DNA of 56,770 nucleotides, taken from NCBI GenBank assembly GCA_012840015.1, contig DUMF01000001.1, forward strand, positions 1-56,770, read 5' to 3'. Origin of the DNA: Bacillota bacterium (lineage in GTDB: Bacteria; Bacillota; Sulfobacillia; DUMF01). Made by a program: the position numbers and the translations under genes. Positions 27,959-36,192 of this stretch are shown here, piece after piece; the stretch's first letter is position 1; every line of letters starts with the position of its first letter. Below the pieces are notes generated by a model, which worked only from the letters and a program-made list of their open reading frames with translations, did no database searches and had not been told where the DNA came from.

Positions 27959-27986
27959 AAAAAGCCTGGCCTTCAAAGGCCAGGCT
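27959..27986 (-). terminator. Intrinsic terminator of rplU-rpmA
   Basis: A perfect 9-bp stem (AGCCTGGCC/GGCCAGGCT) with a 6-nt loop, followed by TTTT on the minus strand. It lies 40 nt after the rpmA stop. The intron 5' end follows within a few bases, so this hairpin is the probable insertion target. Confidence 0.85.
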
Positions 27987-28026
27987 GCCGTAGGCTTCTT
28001 GCGATCCTACGATCTCCGGACCAAAC

Positions 28027-28293
28027 TCACGCATTAGCAGGTTCCGCAGGAAGGACGCTTACCGTCTTTTTTCCCTTCCGATTTCCGAAGGAGACATAAC
28101 CATCAGCCGTAGCGAACAGAGTATAGTCGGACCCAGTCGCCACGTTGAGGCCAGGATGGACCTTCGTACCCACCTGCCTCACGATGATGCTGCCAGCAGT
28201 CACGAACTGGCCGTCATATCTTTTCACCCCAAGCCGTTTGGAGTGGCTGTCTCGACCGTTACGAGAACTACCTACACCCTTCTTGTGCGCCAT
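28027..28293 (-). CDS. rpmA: 50S ribosomal protein L27
   Basis: An 88-residue protein whose N-terminal tail reaches the peptidyl-transferase centre. It begins [16 protein letters not shown]. Most Firmicutes L27 proteins carry an extra N-terminal stretch removed by the protease Prp (YsxB), so the mature form is encoded directly here. The usual prp gene between rplU and rpmA is absent, since only 5 nt separate them. Confidence 0.97.
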   Translation of the reverse strand: MAHKKGVGSSRNGRDSHSKRLGVKRYDGQFVTAGSIIVRQVGTKVHPGLNVATGSDYTLFATADGYVSFGNRKGKKTVSVLPAEPANA

Positions 28294-28298
28294 TTATT

Positions 28299-28652
28299 TC
28301 ACCCCGCTTCCGTGCTCGCCGAGGGCGTACCCGTACTTATCGCACCTATTTTCAGGCTGGTGTAAGGTTGTCGATGCCCATACTTCCGCCTGTAATTCGA
28401 CTTATGCCTGTATTTGAAAACGACAATTTTCGGGGCCTTGCCTTGTTTGATAATATCCGCACTCACGCTTGCCCCTTCGATGTACGGTTTGCCGATGATG
28501 GTTTGACCGTCGTTATCGTGGATCAGCAGCACCTTATCGAATTTAACCGTGGTGCCTGGCTCCCCGTTTATTTTTTCAGTCCAAATCACATCTCCGGTAG
28601 AAACCTTATACTGCTTTCCACCGGTTTCTATTACCGCGTACAATGCATTCAC
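28299..28652 (-). CDS. rplU: 50S ribosomal protein L21
   Basis: A 117-residue 23S rRNA-binding protein. Seen: YAVIETGGKQYKVSTGD near the start and KIVVFKYRHKSNYRRKYGHR, the conserved basic loop, near residue 75. The C-terminus is about 14 residues longer than the usual 103. First gene of rplU-rpmA. Confidence 0.97.
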   Translation of the reverse strand: MNALYAVIETGGKQYKVSTGDVIWTEKINGEPGTTVKFDKVLLIHDNDGQTIIGKPYIEGASVSADIIKQGKAPKIVVFKYRHKSNYRRKYGHRQPYTSLKIGAISTGTPSASTEAG

Positions 28653-28726
28653 CTCTCAGACTCGCCCCACAGGTGGCCTCTAGCCTTCATAAACCTGTTT
28701 TAGAACGGTATCAAGACGTACGTTTT

Positions 28727-28756
28727 ATTCTAGCACTGCGTTTTGATATGAGTCAA
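28727..28756 (-). promoter_or_regulatory. Promoter of rplU-rpmA
   Basis: The -35 is TTGACT at 28751-28756 and the -10 is TAGAAT at 28727-28732, with an 18-nt spacer. The leader to rplU is about 65-70 nt and contains short complementary segments (CCACCTGTGGGG region). An L21-type autoregulatory leader is possible but cannot be confirmed by eye. Confidence 0.6.
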
Positions 28757-28777
28757 CGATTCTAAGGCACGAGACCC

Positions 28778-31267
28778 CTACGGCCTTGTGGCGATGCTGA
28801 CCAACTTGTCTGGGATCGATATTATTCTAGCAATCTGCCGGTTTCCCAGCCACTTCTTTACCCGCTCGGCAGATAAGGCCGCTCGTTCTAATTCTTCCCC
28901 GCTAAGTCCCGCTTGCACCTCGATCCTATCCCTTACCTTTCCGTCAATCTGGATCACTATTATCGAGGTTTCTCTTTGGAGTGCCTTCTGGTCGAAAACC
29001 GGCCAGGTCTGAAGATGGATGCTATCTTCGTGACCGAGCTGACTCCACAGTTCTTCTGTCATGTGCGGTGCAAACGGAGCCAACATCAACAGCAGCTTCT
29101 CGGCGCACTCCAGCAGGAGTCCGGGATTCCTCTTGTCGGCAGGTACTTTTTCCATATAGGCATATAGCTGGTTGACGAATTCCATCATCGCCGCTATAGC
29201 CGTATTGAAGTTGAACCTACCTTCAACATCGTTCGTAACTTTTTGGATAGTTGCGTTCAAGCTACGGTTCAGTTCGGTATCTTCTGCAGATCGTTGGCCG
29301 TTCCGCTCGAAAGCTGCTTCACGGCTTCCCTTGAGCCCAGCAATGGCCGTCACGATTCTCCACGTCCTATTCAAGAAGCGCGAGGCCCCTTCTATGCCGG
29401 TGTCACTCCATTCGAGTTCTTTCTCAGGAGGAGCAGCAAACAGAATGAACACTCGGGTGGCATCGGCGCCGTATCTGGAGATGATATCGTCAGGCGCTAC
29501 AATGTTGCCCTTTGATTTGGACATCACTGCCCCATCTTTCAATACCATCCCTTGGGTCAGCAAGTTAGTGAAAGGCTCCACTTCTTTCGTCAGACCAGCG
29601 TCATGTAGTACTTTCGTAAAGAAACGCGAATACAAGAGATGCAGTACGGCGTGCTCGATCCCACCTATATACTGGTCCACGGCCATCCAGTAGTCCACAG
29701 CCGCCCGCGAGAACGGTAGCTCGGTATCGTGCGGCGAGCAATAACGGTAATAGTACCAGGATGAGCATATGAACGTATCCATGGTATCCGTCTCGCGCCG
29801 CGCGCTACCTCCACACTTCGGGCAAGTAGTCTCTACGAATTGCTTGCAGGAACCCAGGGGGGAAATCTGCCCAGGCTCGAACGAAACAGTCTCTGGTAGC
29901 AACACGGGAAGGCTGCGCTCAGGAACGGGTACCACCCCACACTTATCGCAATATACGATCGGGATAGGTGCACCCCAATAACGCTGCCTAGATATCAGCC
30001 AATCGCGAAGCCTGTAGTTGACTTTCCTACTGCCCAGCCCATGCTCTTCCGCGTATTGTGCTATTGCGGCTTTGCCATTCTCGACTGAAAGGCCGTCGAA
30101 CTGGCCTGAATTCACCATATAGCCTTCGCCGGGATAAGCTTCCTTCATAGTACCTGCGTCGAGCGAACCATCAGGAGCCTGTATCACGACTTTTATAGGT
30201 AAACCATATTTCCTGGCGAATTCGAAGTCCCTTTGGTCGTGAGCCGGTACTCCCATGACCGCCCCGGTACCGTATTCCATCAAAACATAATCTGCCACCC
30301 ATATGGGTATCTCTTCACCATTCATCGGGTTTACAGCATAGGCCCCCGTAAAGATGCCATCTTTATCCCTCTCTGCCGAGGTCCTGACTATTTCGGGCAT
30401 CAACCTACATTTCTCTGCGAATTCTGCCACCTTTGCCTCGTAAGGGGTGCCTGCCGTAATCTCCTTGACAAGCGGATGATCCGGAGCAAGCACCACGAAA
30501 GTTACACCGAAGATGGTATCCTGCCTCGTAGTGAACACTGCGAACTTCTTATCCGAACCTTTCACCCCGAACAAGAATTCCACACCTTCGCTCCGACCGA
30601 TCCAATTCTCTTGCATAATCCTTACCTGCTCAGGCCAGCCCTTGAGCAGTTTGAGGTCTTCGAGCAACCGGTCGGCATAAGCGGTAATGCGCAAAAACCA
30701 TTGGTCAAGCTCGGTCTTGGTAACCGTACTGTGGCACCGCCAGCACTCCCCCTCGATGACCTGCTCGTTGGCGAGTACGGTTTTACACGAAGGGCACCAG
30801 TTGACTATGGCCCGTTTCTTGTATGCGAGGCCTCTGTGATACATGAGCAGGAACAGCCACTGTGTCCATCTATAGTAGCGCGGATCGCAAGTGGCCACCT
30901 CCCGGTCCCAATCGTAGCTGAGGCCCAGCCTTTTGAGTTGACGGCGCATGTTCGCGATGTTATTCCAAGTCCATTCAGCCGGATGAATCCCTCGTTTAAT
31001 CGCGGCGTTTTCGGCAGGCATTCCGAAAGCGTCCCAGCCCATCGGATGCAGCACGTTGAAACCCTTCATCCTCTTGAAACGCGCCACCACATCGCCCATT
31101 GTGTAGTTCCGGACGTGACCCATGTGAAGGTCACCTGAGGGATAGGGAAACATTTCGAGACAATAAAACTTCGGCTTCTCGGGGGTTTCCACTACCTGGT
31201 ATATCCCCGACTTTTCCCAACGCTCCTGCCACTTGGATTCCACCACATCGAAATCGTACCTATCCAT
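28778..31267 (-). CDS. leuS: Leucyl-tRNA synthetase
   Basis: Class I synthetase that charges tRNA-Leu; 829 residues from ATG 31267, which has GGGGGG upstream. The frame is open for 30 codons upstream, but this stretch is the T-box terminator. Seen: the HIGH-type motif [15 protein letters not shown] near residue 40, a CP1 editing domain with [15 protein letters not shown] near residue 330, a zinc-type insert with CPKCGG, and the KMSKS-type [11 protein letters not shown] near residue 577. Expression should depend on the upstream T-box leader, which here contains a tRNA-Ala gene. Confidence 0.97.
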   Translation of the reverse strand: MDRYDFDVVESKWQERWEKSGIYQVVETPEKPKFYCLEMFPYPSGDLHMGHVRNYTMGDVVARFKRMKGFNVLHPMGWDAFGMPAENAAIKRGIHPAEWTWNNIANMRRQLKRLGLSYDWDREVATCDPRYYRWTQWLFLLMYHRGLAYKKRAIVNWCPSCKTVLANEQVIEGECWRCHSTVTKTELDQWFLRITAYADRLLEDLKLLKGWPEQVRIMQENWIGRSEGVEFLFGVKGSDKKFAVFTTRQDTIFGVTFVVLAPDHPLVKEITAGTPYEAKVAEFAEKCRLMPEIVRTSAERDKDGIFTGAYAVNPMNGEEIPIWVADYVLMEYGTGAVMGVPAHDQRDFEFARKYGLPIKVVIQAPDGSLDAGTMKEAYPGEGYMVNSGQFDGLSVENGKAAIAQYAEEHGLGSRKVNYRLRDWLISRQRYWGAPIPIVYCDKCGVVPVPERSLPVLLPETVSFEPGQISPLGSCKQFVETTCPKCGGSARRETDTMDTFICSSWYYYRYCSPHDTELPFSRAAVDYWMAVDQYIGGIEHAVLHLLYSRFFTKVLHDAGLTKEVEPFTNLLTQGMVLKDGAVMSKSKGNIVAPDDIISRYGADATRVFILFAAPPEKELEWSDTGIEGASRFLNRTWRIVTAIAGLKGSREAAFERNGQRSAEDTELNRSLNATIQKVTNDVEGRFNFNTAIAAMMEFVNQLYAYMEKVPADKRNPGLLLECAEKLLLMLAPFAPHMTEELWSQLGHEDSIHLQTWPVFDQKALQRETSIIVIQIDGKVRDRIEVQAGLSGEELERAALSAERVKKWLGNRQIARIISIPDKLVSIATRP

Positions 31268-31286
31268 AAACAGCCCCCCGATTACG

Positions 31287-31317
31287 AAAAAGCTCCCACC
31301 CTTCAAGGGGCGAGAGC
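31287..31317 (-). terminator. T-box-controlled terminator of leuS
   Basis: A 10-bp stem (GCTCTCGCCC with GGGTGGGAGC, including G-U pairs) with a 6-nt loop, followed by TTTTT. It lies 20 nt before the leuS start. In the default state it would also end the tRNA-Ala transcript. Confidence 0.88.
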
Positions 31318-31358
31318 ATCGCTTCCCGCGGTACCACCCTACGTTCAGGAAAATCAAA

Positions 31359-31434
31359 TGGTGGAGCTGATGGGGATCGAACCCACGACCTCATGAATGC
31401 CATTCATGCGCTCTCCCAGCTGAGCTACAGCCCC
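31359..31434 (-). tRNA. tRNA-Ala(GGC)
   Basis: A complete 76-nt cloverleaf with encoded CCA. The acceptor is GGGGCTG/CAGCTCC with the alanine identity pair G3-U70 and discriminator A. The D arm is GCTC/GAGC. The anticodon stem is CATGA/TCATG with loop ATGGCAT, giving anticodon GGC (codons GCC/GCU) and the A32-U38 pair typical of this isoacceptor. The T arm is GTGGG/CCCAT with TTCGATC. All invariant positions are present, so it looks functional. It lies inside the leuS T-box leader, between the last leader hairpin and the antiterminator. Confidence 0.97.
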
Positions 31435-31610
31435 ACTTCCCGCGCTCAAACTGCTTAACGCGCAGCCCACGGCGCCAGCTACCAGGTTGAGACCTTTCGC
31501 CGCGCTGCTCCAGAGCGAGAAACTTCTTTCGGTTTACCGGCTTCCACCTACCGCCAGCTCTCTCTAAAACCCGAATAAAAGTGCTCTCCTTCATTGCAGT
31601 TGCAGATAAA

Positions 31611-31638
31611 ATTATACCTGTAGCGGTCCTAATGTCAA
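31611..31638 (-). promoter_or_regulatory. Consensus sigma-A promoter of the T-box/tRNA-Ala/leuS unit
   Basis: A perfect TTGACA (31633-31638) and a perfect TATAAT (31611-31616) with a 16-nt spacer. Such a strong promoter suits a tRNA gene. The T-box Stem I starts about 12 nt after the -10. Between here and 31884 I see no further gene or clear element. Confidence 0.9.
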
Positions 31639-31884
31639 GCTGCTGCCCTGGTTCGGAGTCTGTCAACCGAACGCGGGTCGATGTCCTTTCTCTCAATCAT
31701 TTGAGTCAATAATTGCGGCTTGCACCACGTCTTCTCTCCCTTGCCTCTCGGCTTGCTTGAGCTCACGAAGTTAATCTGTATGAAATCGAGGACCTGTGAT
31801 AGTGGTTTTCAGGTGCACTTGAACTTCTAACCGGAAAGACTGTTGATCCGGCAGTAATCCGACGTCAGCTTTCTCAAGAAAACG

Positions 31885-33981
31885 TTAGGAACGGGGTCTG
31901 TACCGCAAGGTCCTGGTTGCGTTGAAAATGGCCACCAAGGCTACGCCTACGTCGGCAAAGACCGCTTCCCAAATCGTCGCCACACCCAAAACACCTAGAG
32001 CCAGGAAGAAGGCTTTCACCCCCAGGGCAAGCACCACATTTTGGCGCACGATCCGGCTGGTGTACCTGGCTATCTCCACCGCCGTGGCCAACCTTGAGGG
32101 CTTATCCTCCATCAGCACCACGTCGGCGGCTTCAATGGCGGCATCACTGCCCAATGCCCCCATGGCCACCCCCACGTCGGCTCTGGTGATCACCGGGGCG
32201 TCATTGATCCCATCCCCGACAAAGGCCAATTTCTGCTTGCGAGGATTGAGACTCCTTGCCAGTTCCTCTACCTTGGCGAGCTTATCCTCCGGGAGGAGCC
32301 CGGCCCAGTAAGCGTCCAGGCCCAGATCTTCCGCTACCCGGCGGGCTACGGCCTCCGCGTCGCCCGTCAACATAACGGTTTCCTTGATGCCGAGCCGCTT
32401 GAGGCTAGCGATGGCTTGGCTGGAGTCCGGTTTGACCATATCGGAGATTACGATGTAGCCAGCCAAGACTCCGTCTACAGCCACGTACACGCCCGTACCT
32501 TCTACTTCGCAAACCTCATGGGCGATGCCTTCCCGGTGCATCAAGCGGTCGTTGCCCACCAGAACTTTCTTCCCGCCTACCAGGGCAGAGATCCCATGGC
32601 CTGCAATCTCCTGATACTCTTCGACCCGGTCTTGGGGAATCTCTTGCGCGTAAGCACTGAGGATAGACTTGGCAATAGGGTGTGTGGAATAGTTTTCCGC
32701 GGCGGCAGCCATGGCCAGGAGCTCGTCGCTCGAATAACCGTTGGATGGTATCACCCCGTTGACGCGGAAAACGCCCTGGGTCAAGGTACCGGTCTTGTCG
32801 AAAACCACCGTATGGAGCTGCGCTAGGGCGTCCAGAAAGTTGGCCCCTTTCACCAGGATACCGCGGCGGGACGCTGCCCCAATTCCCCCAAAGTAGCTCA
32901 ACGGGACGGAAACCACCAGGGCGCAAGGACAGGAAATCATCAGCATGACGAGGGCACGGTAAACCCACTCCGCTAAGGCGGTCCCAGGGATTACCAGAGG
33001 TGGACCCAAGGCCAAAGTCACGGCGCCTAAGACTACCGCAGCGGTGTAATAGCGGGCAAAGGAAGTGATGAACTGCTCGGTGGGAGCCTTGCGTTCGGCA
33101 GCGTTCTCAACTAGCTCAAGGATTCGGCTTAAAGCGGACTCGCCAAAAGGCTTAGTCACTTTCACTGCTAATAGCCCCTGCCCGTTCACCATACCGGCGA
33201 GAACTTTTTCACCTATCTCTACCTTGCGCGGAACAGGTTCGCCGGTCAGGGCAGAAGTATCTACAAAGGACCTACCCTCCACTACTTCCCCATCCAGCGG
33301 CACCCGCTCGCCTGGCCTGATGATGACGATCTGCCCGACTTCGACCTCTTCGGGCAGTACCTCCTTCGTTTCCCCGTCGACCTTGAGGTGAGCGATCTCC
33401 GGGCGGGTGTTAAGGAGAGCTGCGATAGAACGGCGTGAACGGTTAACCGCCCTGTCCTGGAAATATTCGCCCACGGCATAGAAGACCATTACCGCAGCCG
33501 CCTCCTGTAACTGGTGGATGGCGATGGCACCAATAGTGGCTACGCTCATCAGGAGGTTCTCATCAAACATCTGGCCGCGAGTCAGGGTCCTTAATGCCGC
33601 CCAGGCCACCCGCCAGCCAGCTAAAAGGTAGGAGGCCAATAATACCGCATATTCGCCTAAGGCGTATGGAGTTTGCCGTAGGGGCTCATTGAACAGGGAC
33701 CCCACTGCCAAAAGGATAACTGAAGCAACGATGGTATATAGCTTGCCTCTCTCGTCATCTTCCTCCTGAGACCCGTGCACTTCAACAGGCTGCGCGATGT
33801 CTGCCTCAGGTTCCACCCTGGCTATAACTTCGCGCGCGACCGACAAAAACTCTGGGGGCAACTCCAGGCTTTGGGTTGCGAAGTTAATCGTCGCGTGCTC
33901 TAACCCTTTGATTTTTCGCAATTCCTGCTCGACCCTCGCCGCGCAATTGGCGCAACCGAGTCCTCTCAGCCGGTAACGCAT
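31885..33981 (-). CDS. Heavy-metal-exporting P-type ATPase (CadA/ZntA type)
   Basis: A P1B-type ATPase of 698 residues. Seen: an N-terminal HMA domain with GLGCANCAARVE (metal CxxC), paired membrane helices, the actuator motif DTSALTGEPVP near residue 242, the CPC metal site in MISCPCALVVS near residue 347, phosphorylation DKTGTLTQG near residue 395, the HP pair in STHPIAKSI, and the hinge VGDGINDAPV near residue 595. CPC with a CadC-like regulator suggests Zn, Cd or Pb export. It lies 12 nt behind the ArsR-family gene, so the two form one operon. Confidence 0.93.
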   Translation of the reverse strand: MRYRLRGLGCANCAARVEQELRKIKGLEHATINFATQSLELPPEFLSVAREVIARVEPEADIAQPVEVHGSQEEDDERGKLYTIVASVILLAVGSLFNEPLRQTPYALGEYAVLLASYLLAGWRVAWAALRTLTRGQMFDENLLMSVATIGAIAIHQLQEAAAVMVFYAVGEYFQDRAVNRSRRSIAALLNTRPEIAHLKVDGETKEVLPEEVEVGQIVIIRPGERVPLDGEVVEGRSFVDTSALTGEPVPRKVEIGEKVLAGMVNGQGLLAVKVTKPFGESALSRILELVENAAERKAPTEQFITSFARYYTAAVVLGAVTLALGPPLVIPGTALAEWVYRALVMLMISCPCALVVSVPLSYFGGIGAASRRGILVKGANFLDALAQLHTVVFDKTGTLTQGVFRVNGVIPSNGYSSDELLAMAAAAENYSTHPIAKSILSAYAQEIPQDRVEEYQEIAGHGISALVGGKKVLVGNDRLMHREGIAHEVCEVEGTGVYVAVDGVLAGYIVISDMVKPDSSQAIASLKRLGIKETVMLTGDAEAVARRVAEDLGLDAYWAGLLPEDKLAKVEELARSLNPRKQKLAFVGDGINDAPVITRADVGVAMGALGSDAAIEAADVVLMEDKPSRLATAVEIARYTSRIVRQNVVLALGVKAFFLALGVLGVATIWEAVFADVGVALVAIFNATRTLRYRPRS

Positions 33982-33993
33982 AGCTAGTCTCCT

Positions 33994-34371
33994 CTATCGC
34001 CCTTCCGCATAATGTTCTTGGGCCTCACTGATCAGGTTCAGAACATGCTCGTCGTCCAGAGAGTAATAGGCCATCTTGCCCTCCCGGCGATACTTGACCA
34101 GGCGCAGCGCCTTTAGGAGTCTCAGGTGGTGTGATATAGCGGGCAGGCTCATGTCGAGAACCCCAGCCAGGTCGCAGACGCAAAGCTCCTGTTGGGCCAA
34201 TAGAAACAAAATCTTGGTTCTGGTCTCGTCGCTCAGTACCTTGAAGATCTCCGAGAGACCAGCCACTTCCAAGACCTTTTCCCTGAGGTACTCCACCTTT
34301 TCGGACGGGCAGTAGGTGTCACAAAGGTCGTTGTTCTTCTTTCCCGGCCTTTGGGTGGCCAAGAGATGCAT
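33994..34371 (-). CDS. ArsR/SmtB-family metal-sensing repressor (CadC-like)
   Basis: A winged-helix repressor of about 125 residues. Seen: an N-terminal cysteine pair CDTYC near residue 17 and ELCVCDLAGVLD near residue 62, which together resemble the alpha3N soft-metal site of CadC. The recognition helix is SLPAISHHLRLLKALRLV, and DDEHV near the end may contribute to a second, alpha5 zinc site. The start is ATG 34371 or TTG 34377; no strong ribosome site decides. It would derepress the following P-type ATPase when Cd, Pb or Zn binds. Confidence 0.9.
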   Translation of the reverse strand: MHLLATQRPGKKNNDLCDTYCPSEKVEYLREKVLEVAGLSEIFKVLSDETRTKILFLLAQQELCVCDLAGVLDMSLPAISHHLRLLKALRLVKYRREGKMAYYSLDDEHVLNLISEAQEHYAEGR

Positions 34372-34389
34372 CCCCAATCGTTAAATAAT

Positions 34390-34412
34390 TGTTTAAACGT
34401 ATAATCTAAACA
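34390..34412. promoter_or_regulatory. Putative ArsR-family operator
   Basis: An AT-rich imperfect palindrome, TGTTTA-N11-TAAACA, just upstream of the regulator gene. Size and composition suit an ArsR/SmtB operator. Promoter hexamers in the area are not clear on either strand. Confidence 0.5.
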
Positions 34413-34542
34413 TATGATAGCGCGTAAACCCCCTTGATCGTCAAGATGGTCCATAGGGGATAGACTTGCTCGCATGTATCGCCAGTCTTAAGGTGTGGTA
34501 ATATTAGTGCCAGCCCAATCCAATTCTGAGGGGGGTACCGCA

Positions 34543-34902
34543 GTGCGTCTGCTCATTGCCGTACTGAACAAAGGAGAACGTCTCGATGAGATAATCGAAG
34601 GTTTCCTCCGTCTGGGTGTCAAGGGTGCAACGGTAATCGACGCTGCCGGCTACGGCGAGAAAACCCTCTACCGCTTCGCAAAGATAGCCTTCATTCGCAG
34701 TCCAGTCACAGAAATGCTGGCCACCAAGCCACGCCATAAAGTCATCATGTCTCTTATCCGGGACGAAGTAGCTCACCAAGCGGTGGACTTGATAAGGGAG
34801 ACGTGCGAACGATGGCCGAAAACCAAAGCGCGGGTCGCTCTGTTACCCGTCGAGGAGTGCTATCGCTTTGGTCAGGCTAGCCAGCAGGAGGACAAGAAAT
34901 GA
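34543..34902 (+). CDS. PII-like signalling protein
   Basis: A 119-residue protein with a PII-type ferredoxin-like fold: RLLIAVLNKGERLDEIIEGF, then LRLGVKGATVIDAAGYG, which matches the beta1-alpha1-beta2 pattern of GlnK/SbtB relatives. The uridylylated-tyrosine T-loop of true PII is not recognisable. It starts at GTG 34543 with GGGGGG upstream; the open frame continues upstream without a ribosome site. Its stop overlaps the transporter start by 4 nt, as in glnK-amtB and sbtA-sbtB pairs, so it probably gates that transporter in response to a nucleotide (inference). Confidence 0.72.
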   Translation: MRLLIAVLNKGERLDEIIEGFLRLGVKGATVIDAAGYGEKTLYRFAKIAFIRSPVTEMLATKPRHKVIMSLIRDEVAHQAVDLIRETCERWPKTKARVALLPVEECYRFGQASQQEDKK

Positions 34903-36170
34903 CGAAGATCATAGCAGTAGTCATTTTTGCGATCACCTACATAGGTATAGCCAGCGAGAAGGCTCCTAGGCACGTGGTGGGCCTTTTGGGAGCACTTCTT
35001 TTGATGTTTACGGGAGTGCTCGACCTCAACAAAGCCATTACCTATGTCAATTGGGATACCATCGGGCTGCTCCTGGGGATGTTCGTTCTCATGGCTGTCC
35101 TGGCTGATGCGGGCTTCTTCCAGTATCTGTCAGCAAGGGTGGCCGCCATGATTCACTATAACCCGTCGCGGGTTATAATCATCTTCCCGATCATGGCTGG
35201 GGTTCTAGCCGCCTTTATGGACAGCATCACTGTGGTTTTGTTTCTCTCCGCTCTATCGTTAGACCTCTGTAAGCTGCTCAAACTAGATCCCGTCCCTCTG
35301 GTGATAGCGGAGGTATGTGCTGCAAACATTGGTGGAGCGGCTACTTTGGTAGGGGATCCCCCCAACGTAATCCTGGGAACCATGCTGGGCTTCACCTTCA
35401 CAGATTTTGCACACGGAACAGGTCCGTTCGCCCTAATGAGTCTCTTGCTGACGGTAGGCTATTTCCGCTTGCTCACAAGAAAGGAGTATGGTAACCGTAA
35501 TGTCGTGGTCAAAGGAGTAGATCCTGAATACATGATAACTGACCGCCGCCTGTTCTTCTTGGGTCTCGGAGGACTCATCAGCGCAGTGGGCCTTTTGATC
35601 AGCTACAGATATATCGATCTCCGCTTAGGCACCAAAATCAGCCCGGCTGTAGCCAGCCTGCTACCGGCGCTCGTAGTTCTTTTCGTAGGAGGAGAAGCCA
35701 CGAGGGAAGCATTCGATAAAATTGACGGCGAGAGCCTCTTGTTTTTTATATCTCTCTTCATGGTCATCGGAGGTCTCGAAGAAACAGGTGTGGTAAGCTC
35801 TATCGGCAGCGTGCTGGGTGCAATGGTGGGCCGGAACAAGGGGATCCTGGTAGCAACCCTGACATGGGCTTCGGGACTGCTCAGCGGAATCGTGGATAAT
35901 GTGCCTCTCGCACTTACGATGGGATACCTCATTAAGTACCTAGCCGGACGAGAAGGGGCAGGGCTGCTGCCTCTCTTGACGTGGTCTGTCGCACTTGGGG
36001 TAGATTTGGGCGGTAACCTCACGCCGATCGGTGCATCAGCTAACGTTGTGGGGTACTCCGCCCTGGAAAGGAGAGGGGCGAAAGTCGGGTGGAAAAGGTG
36101 GCTAGTGCTCGCTGTGCCTCCTACGCTGCTCTCCCTGGCATTGTCTTCCTTGATCTTGGCATTGCGGTAA
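34899..36170 (+). CDS. ArsB/NhaD-family ion transporter (IT superfamily)
   Basis: A 423-residue membrane protein with about 11 hydrophobic spans. Seen: WDTIGLLLGMFVLMAVLADA near residue 52, AFMDSITVVLFLSALS near residue 107, GDPPNVILGTMLG near residue 153, and the second-half repeat SGIVDNVPLALTMGY near residue 337 with GGNLTPIGASANVVGYS near residue 377. The inverted-repeat pattern fits the ArsB/NhaD/CitT superfamily. The substrate (Na+/H+, arsenite, dicarboxylate or other) is not certain. Its ATG overlaps the PII-like stop. Confidence 0.85.
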   Translation: MTKIIAVVIFAITYIGIASEKAPRHVVGLLGALLLMFTGVLDLNKAITYVNWDTIGLLLGMFVLMAVLADAGFFQYLSARVAAMIHYNPSRVIIIFPIMAGVLAAFMDSITVVLFLSALSLDLCKLLKLDPVPLVIAEVCAANIGGAATLVGDPPNVILGTMLGFTFTDFAHGTGPFALMSLLLTVGYFRLLTRKEYGNRNVVVKGVDPEYMITDRRLFFLGLGGLISAVGLLISYRYIDLRLGTKISPAVASLLPALVVLFVGGEATREAFDKIDGESLLFFISLFMVIGGLEETGVVSSIGSVLGAMVGRNKGILVATLTWASGLLSGIVDNVPLALTMGYLIKYLAGREGAGLLPLLTWSVALGVDLGGNLTPIGASANVVGYSALERRGAKVGWKRWLVLAVPPTLLSLALSSLILALR

Positions 36171-36192
36171 TACGCTGGACCGTTAAAAGCAG

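Larger units (their letters stand above)
31287..31604 (-). promoter_or_regulatory. T-box leader of leuS, interrupted by a tRNA-Ala gene
   Basis: Stem I spans about 31505-31599. The base is CTGC/GCAG, then a kink-turn-like AATGA/GGA, a helix AGAGC/GCTCT and an upper helix TTCGG(G)TTT/AAACCGAA. The distal part has AGAGA, CTGGC/GCCGG and the loop GGTAGGTGGAA. The candidate Leu specifier is CTC at 31517-31519. Two further hairpins follow (down to 31442). Then comes the complete tRNA-Ala (31359-31434), an 18-nt spacer, and the T-box AGGGTGGTACCGCGGG (31325-31340) with UGGU for pairing to an ACCA end. Its AGGG can pair with CCCCT of the terminator 5' arm, so antiterminator and terminator exclude each other. 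Confidence 0.88.

Noticed and set aside
27631-28099. Long plus-strand open frames over the intron 5' region and rpmA
   Set aside because: They lie antisense to conserved intron structure and to rpmA; the same frames recur in copy 1 only because the RNA is repeated.
31268-31357. leuS starting about 30 codons upstream
   Set aside because: That stretch is the T-box antiterminator/terminator; ATG 31267 has a ribosome site and begins at the conserved [11 protein letters not shown] region.
31391-31696. A 101-codon open frame across the leuS leader
   Set aside because: It runs through the tRNA-Ala and T-box Stem I, has no ribosome site, and its translation is low-complexity RNA-derived sequence.
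34378-34542. TATAAT at 34400-34405 as promoter for the PII-like gene
   Set aside because: No -35 at 16-18 nt upstream; the hexamer is part of the AT-rich operator palindrome.
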